From: Sphingobium scionense
Lineage (GTDB): Bacteria; Pseudomonadota; Alphaproteobacteria; Sphingomonadales; Sphingomonadaceae
Reading direction: 5' to 3'
DNA length: 64,000 bases
Assembly (NCBI RefSeq): GCF_014197035.1
Contig: NZ_JACIEU010000018.1
Coordinates: 46,369-110,368 of the forward strand
In this document: positions 50,245 to 58,346 of the stretch, piece by piece
Layout of the letters: each line of letters starts with the position of its first letter
Position numbering within the stretch: the first letter of the stretch is position 1
Program-made: the position numbers and the translations under genes
Notes under the pieces: model-generated
What the model was told of the DNA's origin: nothing
Database searches by the model: none
The model's input: only the letters and a program-made list of their open reading frames with translations

Positions 50245-51216
50245 TTATTCGGGCCGCAACGGACGCGCCAGCAACGCGTCGATGACCTGTGCCAATGGTG
50301 CGGCATCGCCGAGCAAGGCACAGACGGCTTCGACCACCGGCATTTCCACGCCCGCCGCGCGGGCCGCATCGCGCAGGACCGGCGCGGTATGCGCGCCTTC
50401 GGCCACGGTGCGACGGTTGGAGAGAAGGTCGGCGGCGCTCTGCCCCTCGCCCAGCCCCTTGCCGAGCGAGAAGTTGCGCGAATTGGTGGAGGAACAGGTC
50501 AGGACGAGGTCGCCCAGGCCCGACAGGCCGCCCAGCGTTTCGGCGCGGGCGCCACGCGCGAGACCAAAGCGGGTCATTTCGGCAAAACCCCGGCTGATCA
50601 GCGAGGCGCGCGCATTGAGGCCGAGGCCCGCGCCTTCCGACACGCCGCAGGCGATGGCCAGCACATTCTTGACCGCGCCACCGATTTCCGCGCCGACGAC
50701 ATCGTCGGACAGATAGGGGCGGAAGGTCGGGCGGGCGATGCGCGCTGCCAGCTTCTCGGCCAGCGCCTGGTCGGCGCAGGCGAAGGTGACGGCGGTCGGC
50801 AGCCCTTTGGCCACTTCATGGGCGAAGGTCGGGCCGGAGAGGACGGCGATCGGCGAGCTTGGCTGCGCCTGTGCCGCGACTTCCGACATCAACAGGCCGG
50901 TGCCCGCCTCAATCCCCTTGGAACAGAGGACCAACGGCACGCCGGCCGGCGCCTGCGCGACAACGCCGCGCAGATGCTGGGCCGGGCTGACCACCAGGAT
51001 CAAGTCACGATCGGCCAGATCCGCCATGGCGCCGGTCGCGCGGATCGAAGGCGAAAGCGGCAGGCCGGGCAGATAGAGCGGATTTTCATGTGCGCCATTG
51101 ATCGCATCGACCACATCGGCCTCCAGCGCCCAGAGGCGCACATCCTGCCCGTCGGCCGCCAGCAATTGCGCCAGCGCGGTGCCCCAGGCCCCTGCTCCGA
51201 TGACTCCCGCCTTCAT
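50245..51216 (-). CDS. gpsA: Glycerol-3-phosphate dehydrogenase [NAD(P)+]
   Basis: GpsA reduces dihydroxyacetone phosphate to sn-glycerol 3-phosphate, the backbone of phospholipids. The 323-aa protein has the dinucleotide motif VIGAGAWGTALAQLL (about 4-18), LVLCSKGIEAGTGLLMSE, SGPTFAHEVA, the catalytic Lys in IGGAVKNVLAIACG, and a C-terminal NSRNFSLG. Its start overlaps the tsaD stop codon by 4 bp, so it is translationally coupled to tsaD. The start at 51216 is preferred over the longer frame running into tsaD. Confidence 0.96.
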   Translation of the reverse strand: MKAGVIGAGAWGTALAQLLAADGQDVRLWALEADVVDAINGAHENPLYLPGLPLSPSIRATGAMADLADRDLILVVSPAQHLRGVVAQAPAGVPLVLCSKGIEAGTGLLMSEVAAQAQPSSPIAVLSGPTFAHEVAKGLPTAVTFACADQALAEKLAARIARPTFRPYLSDDVVGAEIGGAVKNVLAIACGVSEGAGLGLNARASLISRGFAEMTRFGLARGARAETLGGLSGLGDLVLTCSSTNSRNFSLGKGLGEGQSAADLLSNRRTVAEGAHTAPVLRDAARAAGVEMPVVEAVCALLGDAAPLAQVIDALLARPLRPE

Positions 51217-52247
51217 GCCTTCACTCCTGCCCCACGGGCCTTTTCCGCCGTCGGATCGAGCGGCCAGCGCGGCCGGGCGGGGATGGTGAGATCGTCGGTC
51301 ATGCCCGCAGCATAGCGCTCCGCGCCGGCCCAGGCGATCATCGCCGCATTGTCGGTGCAGAGCCACAGCGGCGGCGCGACGAAGGGCAGGCCATGGTCCT
51401 GCGCCAGCGTGGTCAATGCGCCGCGCACCGACTGGTTGGCGGCGACCCCGCCGGCCACGACCAGCGCGGTCACGCCTTCGCTGGCGGCGAGCGCGCGCCG
51501 GGTCCGGTCGAGCAGGCAGTCGATCACCGCCTGCTGGAAGCTCGCCGCGATATCCTCGACCGCATATTGGCCCGACTGGGCGGCGCGCATCACCGCGCTC
51601 TTGAGGCCGGCGAAGGAGAAATGGGGTTCTTCGGTGCCGACCAGTGGACGCGGCAGCGGCACGGCGCGCGGATTGCCCCTAGCCGCCGCCTTTTCCACCG
51701 CCGGACCGCCGGGGAAGCCGAGGCCGAGCAGCTTGGCAGTCTTGTCGAACGCTTCGCCCGCCGCATCGTCGATGGTGGTCGCCAGGCGGCGATACTGGCC
51801 GACGCCGTCCACCCGCAGCAACTGGCAATGACCGCCCGACACGAGCAGCAGCAGATAGGGGAATTGCAGATCCTGGTCGGCGAGGCGCGGCGAGAGCGCA
51901 TGGCCCTCCAGATGATTGACCGCGACCAGCGGCTTGCCAGTGGCATGGGCGAGCGCCTTGCCGGTGACGAGACCGACCATCACGCCGCCGATCAGGCCGG
52001 GGCCGGCGGTGGCGGCGATGACATCGACATCGGCCAAAGTCATCTTTGCGTCTGCCAGGGCCGCTTCGATCAGCGGGGCCAATGCCTCGACATGGGCGCG
52101 GGCCGCGATTTCAGGCACGACGCCGCCATAGGGACGGTGCGCGTCTTCCTGCGTGGCGAGGCGATGGGCCAATATCTGCCCGTCGGCCGTCACCAGCGCC
52201 GCCGCGGTTTCGTCGCAGCTTGATTCCAGGCCGAGGATGATGGTCAT
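51213..52247 (-). CDS. tsaD: tRNA N6-adenosine threonylcarbamoyltransferase TsaD
   Basis: TsaD attaches the threonylcarbamoyl group in t6A at position 37 of ANN-decoding tRNAs. The 344-aa protein begins ILGLESSCDETAAALV, shows the metal-binding VNHLEGHALSPRL (HxxxH), PYLLLLVSGGHCQLLRV and VVAGGVAANQSVRGAL. The start is placed at 52247, preceded by GGAAG. An in-frame ATG at 52259 is an alternative. It is divergent from hemC across 44 bp, and coupled to gpsA. Confidence 0.96.
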   Translation of the reverse strand: MTIILGLESSCDETAAALVTADGQILAHRLATQEDAHRPYGGVVPEIAARAHVEALAPLIEAALADAKMTLADVDVIAATAGPGLIGGVMVGLVTGKALAHATGKPLVAVNHLEGHALSPRLADQDLQFPYLLLLVSGGHCQLLRVDGVGQYRRLATTIDDAAGEAFDKTAKLLGLGFPGGPAVEKAAARGNPRAVPLPRPLVGTEEPHFSFAGLKSAVMRAAQSGQYAVEDIAASFQQAVIDCLLDRTRRALAASEGVTALVVAGGVAANQSVRGALTTLAQDHGLPFVAPPLWLCTDNAAMIAWAGAERYAAGMTDDLTIPARPRWPLDPTAEKARGAGVKA

Positions 52248-52291
52248 TGCCGCTTCCATCTAGTGCCCGTGGCCATTAGAGCAAGCCGCTT

Positions 52292-53218
52292 ATGAAAAGA
52301 CCCGAACGACCGTTGCGCCTGGGCACCAGGGGATCGCCGCTTGCGCTGGCCCAGGCTCATATGACCGCGCAGGCACTGCGCGATGCCCATGGATGGGATC
52401 AGGACGCTATCGTCACCGTCATCGTCCAGACCAGCGGCGACCGGATTCAGGACCGGGCACTGGCGGAAATCGGCGGAAAAGCGCTCTGGACCAAGGAGCT
52501 GGACCGGGCGCTGGTGGAGGGCGAAATCGACTGCGCCGTCCACAGCATGAAGGATGTCGAGACGATCCGGCCCGAGGCGATCCATGTCGCAGCGATGCTG
52601 CCGCGTGCCGACGTGCGCGATCGGCTGGTCGGCGCAGAAAATCTTGCCGCGCTGCCGCCGCAGCCGATCGTCGGGACCAGTTCGCCGCGCCGCGCCGCGC
52701 AGGTGAAACGGCTGCGCCCCGATGCGCAGATCATCCTGTTCCGCGGCAATGTCGCCACGCGGCTGGCCAAGCTGGAGGCCGGCGAGGCCCATGCGACGTT
52801 GCTCGCGGCTGCCGGACTCGACCGGCTGGGCCAAGCGGACATTGGTGCCACGGTCGAGATCGACACCATGCTGCCTGCCCCGTCGCAGGGGGCGGTCGGC
52901 ATCGAGACGCTGGCCGACAATGCAGACATGCTGGGCTGGCTGGCGGCGATCAACCATCGCGACACTTTCGATTGCGTGATGGCCGAGCGCGCCGTGCTGC
53001 GCGGGCTGGGCGGCACATGCCATTCGCCGATCGCGGCGCTGGCCGTGCTGGAAGGCGCACAGATTCATCTGCGCGCCGAGATCATCAGCCCCGAAGGCGA
53101 CGAGACGGTGGGGGACGAGGCGTGGCTGGCACGCGGCGATGCGGCGGCGGCCGAAGCGATCGGCCGGGGTCTGCTCGAACGGGCAAGCCCGGCGCTGCGC
53201 AGCCTGTTCGAGGGGTGA
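52292..53218 (+). CDS. hemC: Porphobilinogen deaminase (hydroxymethylbilane synthase)
   Basis: HemC polymerises four porphobilinogen units to hydroxymethylbilane in heme synthesis. The 308-aa protein has RLGTRGSPLALAQAHM, KALWTKELDRALVEGEIDCAVHSMKDV, GTSSPRRAAQVKRLRPD and FRGNVATRLAKLEAGE. The dipyrromethane cofactor Cys is in GLGGTCHSPIAALAVL. Length and motifs are complete. hemD overlaps its stop codon (GTGA), so the two are translationally coupled. It is divergent from tsaD. Confidence 0.97.
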   Translation: MKRPERPLRLGTRGSPLALAQAHMTAQALRDAHGWDQDAIVTVIVQTSGDRIQDRALAEIGGKALWTKELDRALVEGEIDCAVHSMKDVETIRPEAIHVAAMLPRADVRDRLVGAENLAALPPQPIVGTSSPRRAAQVKRLRPDAQIILFRGNVATRLAKLEAGEAHATLLAAAGLDRLGQADIGATVEIDTMLPAPSQGAVGIETLADNADMLGWLAAINHRDTFDCVMAERAVLRGLGGTCHSPIAALAVLEGAQIHLRAEIISPEGDETVGDEAWLARGDAAAAEAIGRGLLERASPALRSLFEG

Positions 53219-53874
53219 GACCGCTCATCATCCTGCGGCCCGCGCGCGGCGCCGGCAGGACGGCGGACAAGGCGATGGCCATGGGGCTGGCAGTGCGACT
53301 GTGCCCGCTGTTCGCGGCCGAGGCGCTGGCCTGGACGCCGCCGAGCGCCGGGGATTTCGATGCGCTGCTGGTGACGAGCGCGCAAACGGTGCGATTCGGC
53401 GGGGCTGCGCTGCAGGCCTATCGCGCCTTGCCGACCTATGCCGTGGGCGCGGCGACGGCCGAGGCGCTGCAGGAAGCGGGTTTTGTCGATCCGGTCGCGG
53501 GGGATGGCGATGCGAGCGCGATCGCCGCGCGGATCGCGGCCGACGGGCACCGGGCCGTGCTGCACCTGTCGGGCGAGGCGGTGGCGCCGATGGACGCCGA
53601 GCCGCTGCAGGTAACGCGCCTTCCGGTCTATCGGATGAAGCCCCTGCCCTGCGATCCGCCGGAGCTGAGCGGTGGCGTGCTGCTGGTCCATTCCCCGGCC
53701 GCCGGTGCCCGGCTGGCCGAGATTTTCCCCGAAAATCAGCGCGCGACGACCGATATCGTCGCGATAAGCCCGGCCGCCCTCGCCGCCTGCGGGAGCGGAT
53801 GGGCCAGTGCGCAGGCCGCCGACGCCCCCAATGATGCGGCGGTACTGGCCCTCGCCCGTCGATTATGCGAATGA
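53215..53874 (+). CDS. hemD: Uroporphyrinogen-III synthase
   Basis: HemD closes hydroxymethylbilane with inversion of ring D to uroporphyrinogen III. The 219-aa protein starts from a GTG that overlaps the hemC stop, giving RPLIILRPARGAG. It has LLVTSAQTVRFGG, TYAVGAATAEALQEAGF, VLHLSGEAVAP and IVAISPAALAACGSGW, all matching the weakly conserved family pattern. The frame is open further upstream to 52393, but that part is an out-of-frame reading of hemC. It is followed by a mitofilin-like membrane protein. Confidence 0.9.
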   Translation: MRPLIILRPARGAGRTADKAMAMGLAVRLCPLFAAEALAWTPPSAGDFDALLVTSAQTVRFGGAALQAYRALPTYAVGAATAEALQEAGFVDPVAGDGDASAIAARIAADGHRAVLHLSGEAVAPMDAEPLQVTRLPVYRMKPLPCDPPELSGGVLLVHSPAAGARLAEIFPENQRATTDIVAISPAALAACGSGWASAQAADAPNDAAVLALARRLCE

Positions 53875-53902
53875 AACGCCGGTCGCAAACGAGAGAGACT
53901 TG

Positions 53903-54775
53903 ATGAACGAGCAGGAGAGTGTGGAAATTCAGCAGGAAACGCCGCCGCCCGCGCGCCGACGCACATCCTGGCTGACGCCCGTGCTGCTGCTGTTCGCGTT
54001 CCTGATCGGCATCGGCGTCACCATCTGGGCGATGCCGCAGATCGAACGGCGCTGGGGTAGTGACGAGGCGGCGACGCCCGCCCTGCCCGCGCCGCTGCTG
54101 GGCAGCAACGCCATACCGTCGGGCCGTCCGCTGACGGCAGACGCCGCGCAGATGCTCGACGCCCGCGTCATCCAGCTGGAGGAGCGGCTCAATCGCATCA
54201 CCGTCGAGGCGCAGGCCGCGTCGGGCAATGCCGCGCGCGCCGAGGGGCTGCTGGTCGCCTTTGCCGCCCGCCGCGCGCTCGATACCGGCGCCCCGCTCGG
54301 CTATGTCGAGGGGCAGTTGCGGCTGCGCTTCGGCCAGGCGCAGCCCCGCGCCGTCGCCACCATCATCAATGCCGCGCGCGAGCCGGTGACGCTGGCTGAC
54401 CTGCGCGCCGGCCTGGTCGACGTCGCCGATCGCGTCACGTCGCCGCCGGCCGACGCCAGTTGGTGGGACAGTTTCGAGCATGAAGCGCGCGAACTGATCA
54501 TCATCCGCAAATCCTCCACTCCCTCGCCGCGGCCGCAAATGGCGATGCAGCGGGCGTTGCGCTATATCGACGCCAGCCGCGTCGGTGCGGCGCTGGCCGA
54601 GGTGGAGCGCATGCCCGATCGCGCGGCGGCCGATCGCTGGATGCAATATGCCCGCCGCTATCTGGAGGCGCGCCGGGCGCTCGACCTGATCGAGACCGCA
54701 GCGATATTGGAGCCGCGCCAGCTGCGCACGACCGAGGGCGCCAGCGTCGCGCAGACCTCCCCCCTAGCCCCCTGA
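53903..54775 (+). CDS. Mitofilin/HemX-like single-pass membrane protein
   Basis: The 290-aa protein has a short cytoplasmic N-terminus, one transmembrane helix (about residues 24-44: LTPVLLLFAFLIGIGVTIWAM) and a large periplasmic part with a coiled-coil stretch (MLDARVIQLEERLNRITVEAQAAS). The C-terminus has helical repeats. The hemC-hemD-mitofilin-like gene order is common in alphaproteobacteria; such proteins are related to the mitochondrial MICOS subunit Mic60. A membrane-organising role is inferred. The ATG at 53903 follows GAGAGA. A direct heme role is not shown. Confidence 0.78.
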   Translation: MNEQESVEIQQETPPPARRRTSWLTPVLLLFAFLIGIGVTIWAMPQIERRWGSDEAATPALPAPLLGSNAIPSGRPLTADAAQMLDARVIQLEERLNRITVEAQAASGNAARAEGLLVAFAARRALDTGAPLGYVEGQLRLRFGQAQPRAVATIINAAREPVTLADLRAGLVDVADRVTSPPADASWWDSFEHEARELIIIRKSSTPSPRPQMAMQRALRYIDASRVGAALAEVERMPDRAAADRWMQYARRYLEARRALDLIETAAILEPRQLRTTEGASVAQTSPLAP

Positions 54776-54811
54776 CCCGCCTTTTCTGAGACATGCCGTT
54801 CATCGCTTGCG

Positions 54812-55636
54812 ATGAAACCCATGGACGCCCCCTGCGTTTGTCACGAGAATGTCACCTTTTCCGCCCGGTTCAGGACAGAGTCTCTCGTGCCACCCTATGC
54901 CGATGCCATTGCCAGCTTCTGGAAGGGCCGCCTCGCGAGCGGTCCGCGTGCATCCGCGCGCCCGTCGCTGTCGCATCTGCTGGGCAATGCGTCGGTGCCG
55001 TTCGACATCAACCGCACCAGGGCGCAGGCCGAGACGCTGAGCCGTGCGATTCGCGGGGACGGACGGCATATATTGCTGGTGCCGGGGCTGATGGCATCGG
55101 AACAGCGGATGGAGCCGCTGCGCGCGATCCTGAACGCCGCCGGTTATCAGGCGCATGGCTGGGACATGGGCCGCAATTTCGGGCCGCGCGCCGATACGCT
55201 GGAGAAGATCGACGCCCGCGTCGATGCGATCCGCCGGACATGCGGCAAGCCGGTGACGCTGGTCGGCTGGAGCCTGGGCGGCCTTTATGCGCGCGAATAT
55301 GCCAAGTTCGCGCGATCCAAGGTCGGCGGCGTGGTGACGATGGGCACGCCCTTTTCCGGCGACCCGCGCGCCAACCATGCCTGGCGCCTTTATCAGCTGG
55401 TGTCGGGCTTCCCGGTCGACACGCCCCCCTTCCCCTGCACCCGCGAGGAAAAGCCGCCGGTGCCGACCGTGGCGCTCTGGTCGCAGCGCGACGGCGTGAT
55501 CCTGCCCGAATGCGCAAGAGGCCGCGCCGGCGAGCGCGACCGCGCGATCGAGGTTGATTGCACCCATATGGGCTTCGCCGCCGCGCCGGAGGGGATTTTG
55601 GCCGTCGGCAAGGCGCTGGAGATGATGGCCGCCTGA
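54812..55636 (+). CDS. Alpha/beta hydrolase family protein
   Basis: The 274-aa protein has an alpha/beta hydrolase core: ILLVPGLMASEQRMEPL near the oxyanion hole, the nucleophile elbow GWSLGGLYA (about residues 151-159), and GTPFSGDPRANHAW. A C-terminal His is in DCTHMGFA and a candidate Asp in WSQRDGVI. It resembles lipase/esterase-type enzymes that act on hydrophobic acyl substrates. There is no clear signal peptide. The start is uncertain: ATG 54812 has no ribosome-binding site, and GTG at 54887 is plausible. Confidence 0.78.
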   Translation: MKPMDAPCVCHENVTFSARFRTESLVPPYADAIASFWKGRLASGPRASARPSLSHLLGNASVPFDINRTRAQAETLSRAIRGDGRHILLVPGLMASEQRMEPLRAILNAAGYQAHGWDMGRNFGPRADTLEKIDARVDAIRRTCGKPVTLVGWSLGGLYAREYAKFARSKVGGVVTMGTPFSGDPRANHAWRLYQLVSGFPVDTPPFPCTREEKPPVPTVALWSQRDGVILPECARGRAGERDRAIEVDCTHMGFAAAPEGILAVGKALEMMAA

Positions 55637-56141
55637 GCGGTCGGCGCTGCTTTCAGGGTCATGGGTTCGACCGACAGGGTCACAGCGGCAAAGTTCACAC
55701 CGTTGATCGCGACGCATTTCCGGGCTTTCGGACCGGAAACGCGACAGCCACGCGCGCCCGACGCGCCCCTCACGCGCCTGTTGGATCATGATGACGCGCC
55801 CCCTGCGCGTCGGTGGCGCGTCACCTGGGTCACGGTTGCATCGCTGTTGGCGGATGCCATGCGGGGACGAAAGGGGATGGAGGGCAGGTTGGTCCATCCA
55901 TGAGGATAGACCAGCAAAAATCCTACATTGAAAGACAATAGGAGGCGGCGGAGCGCGACGAATGCGGAAGCGTGCCACGTGGATTGCCGCTCCTCCGCGC
56001 TCTCCGCGCCGCCGCGTGATTATTTTTCGCGCGGAGACGCGGAGGAGAAAGGGCGGCGCTTGACCGGCTGTAATGGGTGGGGGGGCGGACTGACGGGTTT
56101 AGGATGATGAAAGGGCAAATCCGACCTGTTATGGTAACTTG
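55637..56141. other. Non-coding stretch with GC-rich inverted repeat
   Basis: About 505 bp without a credible gene. An 80-codon frame at 55661-55903 has random-looking composition and was rejected. The main structure is the inverted repeat at 55990-56047 (listed separately). The last 100 bp become less GC-rich and lead into the 90-aa orphan gene. Confidence 0.4.
55990..56047. repeat. Long CTCCTCCGCG inverted repeat
   Basis: CTCCTCCGCGCTCTCCGCGC (55990-56009) and GCGCGGAGACGCGGAGGAG (56029-56047) are near-complementary over about 18 bp, with one extra base, around a 19-base loop ending in TATTTTTC. The element resembles intergenic GC-rich repeats seen in sphingomonads. It may act as terminator or boundary. 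Its copy number elsewhere is not known from this window. Confidence 0.55.
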
Positions 56142-56414
56142 ATGCAGTCCTTTAAAACCGAAGCTCGCATCATCGCTGCCCGAAACCTCACGCCCAATGT
56201 GGCTAGTGTAGCTGTATCGCTCGATGAGCGAGCGGGCCACGTTCACGTCACCTACTATCTATATAATTCAAACACGGAAGACGACGAGGAGTGGAGAGAA
56301 TTGACGGTAGGTGAGCTTATAGCTGCGTTTCCAGTCATCCGCTCAGCAACATCATTATTTAGGCCGATGGCAGACCTAAAGATGCACAGCGATATCGTCT
56401 TCAATCGCGAGTGA
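56142..56414 (+). CDS. Orphan 90-aa protein, low GC
   Basis: The 90-aa product starts MQSFKTEARIIAARNLTPNV, contains VHVTYYLYNSNTEDDEEWREL and ends HSDIVFNRE. It is acidic in the middle with an alternating strand-like pattern, and its codon use is clearly more AT-rich than the neighbours. The look is that of small immunity-type or phage/plasmid-derived proteins, but no specific family is recognised and no toxin gene is adjacent. The ATG at 56142 is preferred over the TTG at 56139; no good ribosome-binding site is present. Confidence 0.55.
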   Translation: MQSFKTEARIIAARNLTPNVASVAVSLDERAGHVHVTYYLYNSNTEDDEEWRELTVGELIAAFPVIRSATSLFRPMADLKMHSDIVFNRE

Positions 56415-56491
56415 GCGTCCGCTTTGTGGAGCAGTTATGAGGTCTCCAAATGGCCGCAAATGGTCGCTAGCAGACTGCCCATACCCCATCC

Positions 56492-57319
56492 TCAATGATC
56501 GTGATGATGCCCATGGTCATGCCCATCACCCGCGCCGTGGATCGCCTCCAGCACATCCTCCAGCCGCGCCGGATCGCCCAGCGCCAGCACATGGCCTTCG
56601 CTGTCGGCGGTCAGCGGTTCGCCATTCCAGTCGCACATCAGGCCGCCCGCGCCCTCGACCACCGGCACCAGCGCCGCGAAGTCGTAGCTTTGCAGCCCGG
56701 ATTCGATGACGATGTCGAGGAAGCCCGACGCCAGCAGGCCATAATTATAGCAGTCGCCGCCATAGACCGGCCCCTGGCGCGGCGATCCGCCGGACACCGC
56801 ACCGACCAGCGCCATATAATGGAGCACGTCGCCTTCGGCGAACAGATGCGGGCTGGTGGTGGCGATGCCTGCGCCCTCCAGTGCCTTGCACGCGCGGGTG
56901 CGCACCGGCTTGCCGTTGAAGGTGGTGGGCTGGCCGCTCATCCCGGCCCAGCGTTCCTGCGCGATCGGCTGGTCGATGATGCCGATCGTCGGCCAACCCG
57001 CCTGCGTCAGCGCGATCAGCGTGCCGAAGATCGGCCGCCCGGCGATGAAGCTGCGCGTGCCGTCGATCGGATCGAGAATCCACACCCGCTCGGCATCGGT
57101 GCGCACCGATCCATATTCCTCGCCGATGATGCCGTCATCCGGGCGCTCTTTCTCCAGAATCGCGCGGATCGCGGCTTCGGCGGCGCGGTCGGCCTCCGTC
57201 ACCGGCGACTTGTCGGCCTTGATCTCCATGTCGTAGCGCGCCCGGAAGAACGGGCGGATGGCGGCGCCGGCGGCGTCGGCTAGGCGGTTGGCAAGGGCCA
57301 GGTCATCGCGGGTGGTCAT
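56492..57319 (-). CDS. hisN: Histidinol-phosphatase HisN (inositol-monophosphatase-like)
   Basis: HisN dephosphorylates histidinol phosphate, the step before HisD. The 275-aa protein has the IMPase metal motifs: GEEYG (first metal Glu), WILDPIDGTRSFIAGRP (the DPIDGT core) and SYDFAALVPVVEGAGG (second Asp). The His-type assignment rests on ADKSPVTEADRAAEAAIRAIL and general similarity to HisN of alphaproteobacteria; an IMPase role is the alternative. The C-terminus ends in an unusual His/Asp tail (GDGHDHGHHHDH) that could bind metal. It is far from hisG-hisD in this window. Confidence 0.82.
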   Translation of the reverse strand: MTTRDDLALANRLADAAGAAIRPFFRARYDMEIKADKSPVTEADRAAEAAIRAILEKERPDDGIIGEEYGSVRTDAERVWILDPIDGTRSFIAGRPIFGTLIALTQAGWPTIGIIDQPIAQERWAGMSGQPTTFNGKPVRTRACKALEGAGIATTSPHLFAEGDVLHYMALVGAVSGGSPRQGPVYGGDCYNYGLLASGFLDIVIESGLQSYDFAALVPVVEGAGGLMCDWNGEPLTADSEGHVLALGDPARLEDVLEAIHGAGDGHDHGHHHDH

Positions 57320-57392
57320 CTGCTCCGCCTAGCCCGTTGGCGGGCGCCACGCTAGACTGGCCTCAACCGATTCACCGAAGGAGAGAGGAAAG

Positions 57393-57833
57393 ATGCCCGG
57401 TTCCCCCGTCATCCCGTGCCTGCGCTATGCCGATGCGCCCGCCGCCATCGATTTCCTGTGCGCCGCCTTCGGCTTCGAACGGCACGCCGTCTATCCCGAC
57501 GATCTCGACAACAGCATCATCCATCATGCCCAGCTTGTCCTGGGTCAGGGCATGGTGATGCTGGGCAGCGTCAAGGATATGGAGGGCGAATCGCTCTACA
57601 CCTGGTCGACGGTCCGCGACCTGGGCGGCATCACCGCCTGCGTCTATATGGTCGTGCCCGATGTCGATGCCCATTGCCTCCATGCCCGCAATGAAGGCGC
57701 AGTGGTGGTTGACGAACCGCATGACAATCCGGGCTATCCGGGGCGCGGCTATACCGCGCTCGATCCCGAGGGGAATGTCTGGAGCTTCGGCAGCTATGAC
57801 CCCTGGGAGCCTATCCCTGAAGACGCGGATTAA
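57393..57833 (+). CDS. VOC superfamily (glyoxalase/dioxygenase-fold) protein
   Basis: The 146-aa protein shows the paired beta-alpha-beta VOC layout: PCLRYADAPAAIDFLCAAFGFER at the start and GYTALDPEGNVWSFGSYDP at the end, the latter with the typical DPEGN(x)W(x)F stretch. VOC proteins bind metal and act as glyoxalases, dioxygenases or antibiotic-binding proteins. This one resembles the PhnB-like/uncharacterised glyoxalase class. The ATG at 57393 follows GGAGAG. It is divergent from hisN. No substrate can be named. Confidence 0.85.
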   Translation: MPGSPVIPCLRYADAPAAIDFLCAAFGFERHAVYPDDLDNSIIHHAQLVLGQGMVMLGSVKDMEGESLYTWSTVRDLGGITACVYMVVPDVDAHCLHARNEGAVVVDEPHDNPGYPGRGYTALDPEGNVWSFGSYDPWEPIPEDAD

Positions 57834-57882
57834 GCATTTGGCAACCGTGCCGTTCTAGCCTCCCAGGGGAAAGGGGGTCGTC

Positions 57883-58119
57883 ATGGCGCTGGTTGGCTGG
57901 ATCTTGAGCTTCATCTGCCTGTTCGCGGGCCTCGCGCTGCGGCAGGACATGCCGATCGGCGGATCGGTGGCGATGTCCAACATCCTCGTCGTCTTCGCTT
58001 TGCTCGCCTGTCCGATGGTGTGGCGCGAACTGCCTTTGGGCGTCTCGCGCGGCCAGCGCATCGTCTCCGGCCTGGCGCTGGTCTTTGCCCTGCCGATCAT
58101 CCTGTTTCCGACGCACTAG
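57883..58119 (+). CDS. Small membrane protein of unknown function
   Basis: The 78-aa protein has three hydrophobic segments: residues 2-19 (ALVGWILSFICLFAGLAL), about 29-45 (AMSNILVVFALLACPMVW) and about 61-76 (IVSGLALVFALPIILF). Between the last two is ELPLGVSRGQRIV. No family is recognised. An AGGGG sequence lies ahead of the ATG at 57883. It is likely an inner-membrane protein, possibly cotranscribed with the VOC gene 49 bp upstream. Confidence 0.6.
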   Translation: MALVGWILSFICLFAGLALRQDMPIGGSVAMSNILVVFALLACPMVWRELPLGVSRGQRIVSGLALVFALPIILFPTH

Positions 58120-58189
58120 ACTGATCCGCGCCGGCGCTGGACTATATTATATATAATTCAATAGTTTGGTTCGCAATTATCCCCATAAG

Positions 58190-58207
58190 TTAAGTATTAT
58201 TACTTAA
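58190..58207. promoter_or_regulatory. AT-rich palindrome in the leader of the methyltransferase gene
   Basis: TTAAGTA-ttat-TACTTAA is a perfect 7+4+7 palindrome. It lies in the 227-bp AT-rich stretch 58120-58346, whose composition is unlike the rest of the window, 139 bp before the methyltransferase start codon. It is a candidate operator or a mark of transferred DNA. Confidence 0.4.
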
Positions 58208-58346
58208 TTTCGGTCATGGGCGATTGTCACGACCCCCTGTCGCGTTATTCGGCTCTCAATTTGCAATAGCGATAAAATGTTTTGAAATCGAACTCGCATG
58301 AGTCATGCTGTCCTTGATAGAGTTAAATCTATTGGGAGGTATTTAG

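Noticed and set aside
52393..53214. Upstream extension of the hemD frame
   Set aside because: It overlaps hemC in another frame. The GTG at 53215 overlapping the hemC stop gives a normal HemD length.
55661..55903. 80-codon frame after the hydrolase gene
   Set aside because: Composition resembles non-coding GC-rich sequence and no ribosome-binding site or motif is present.
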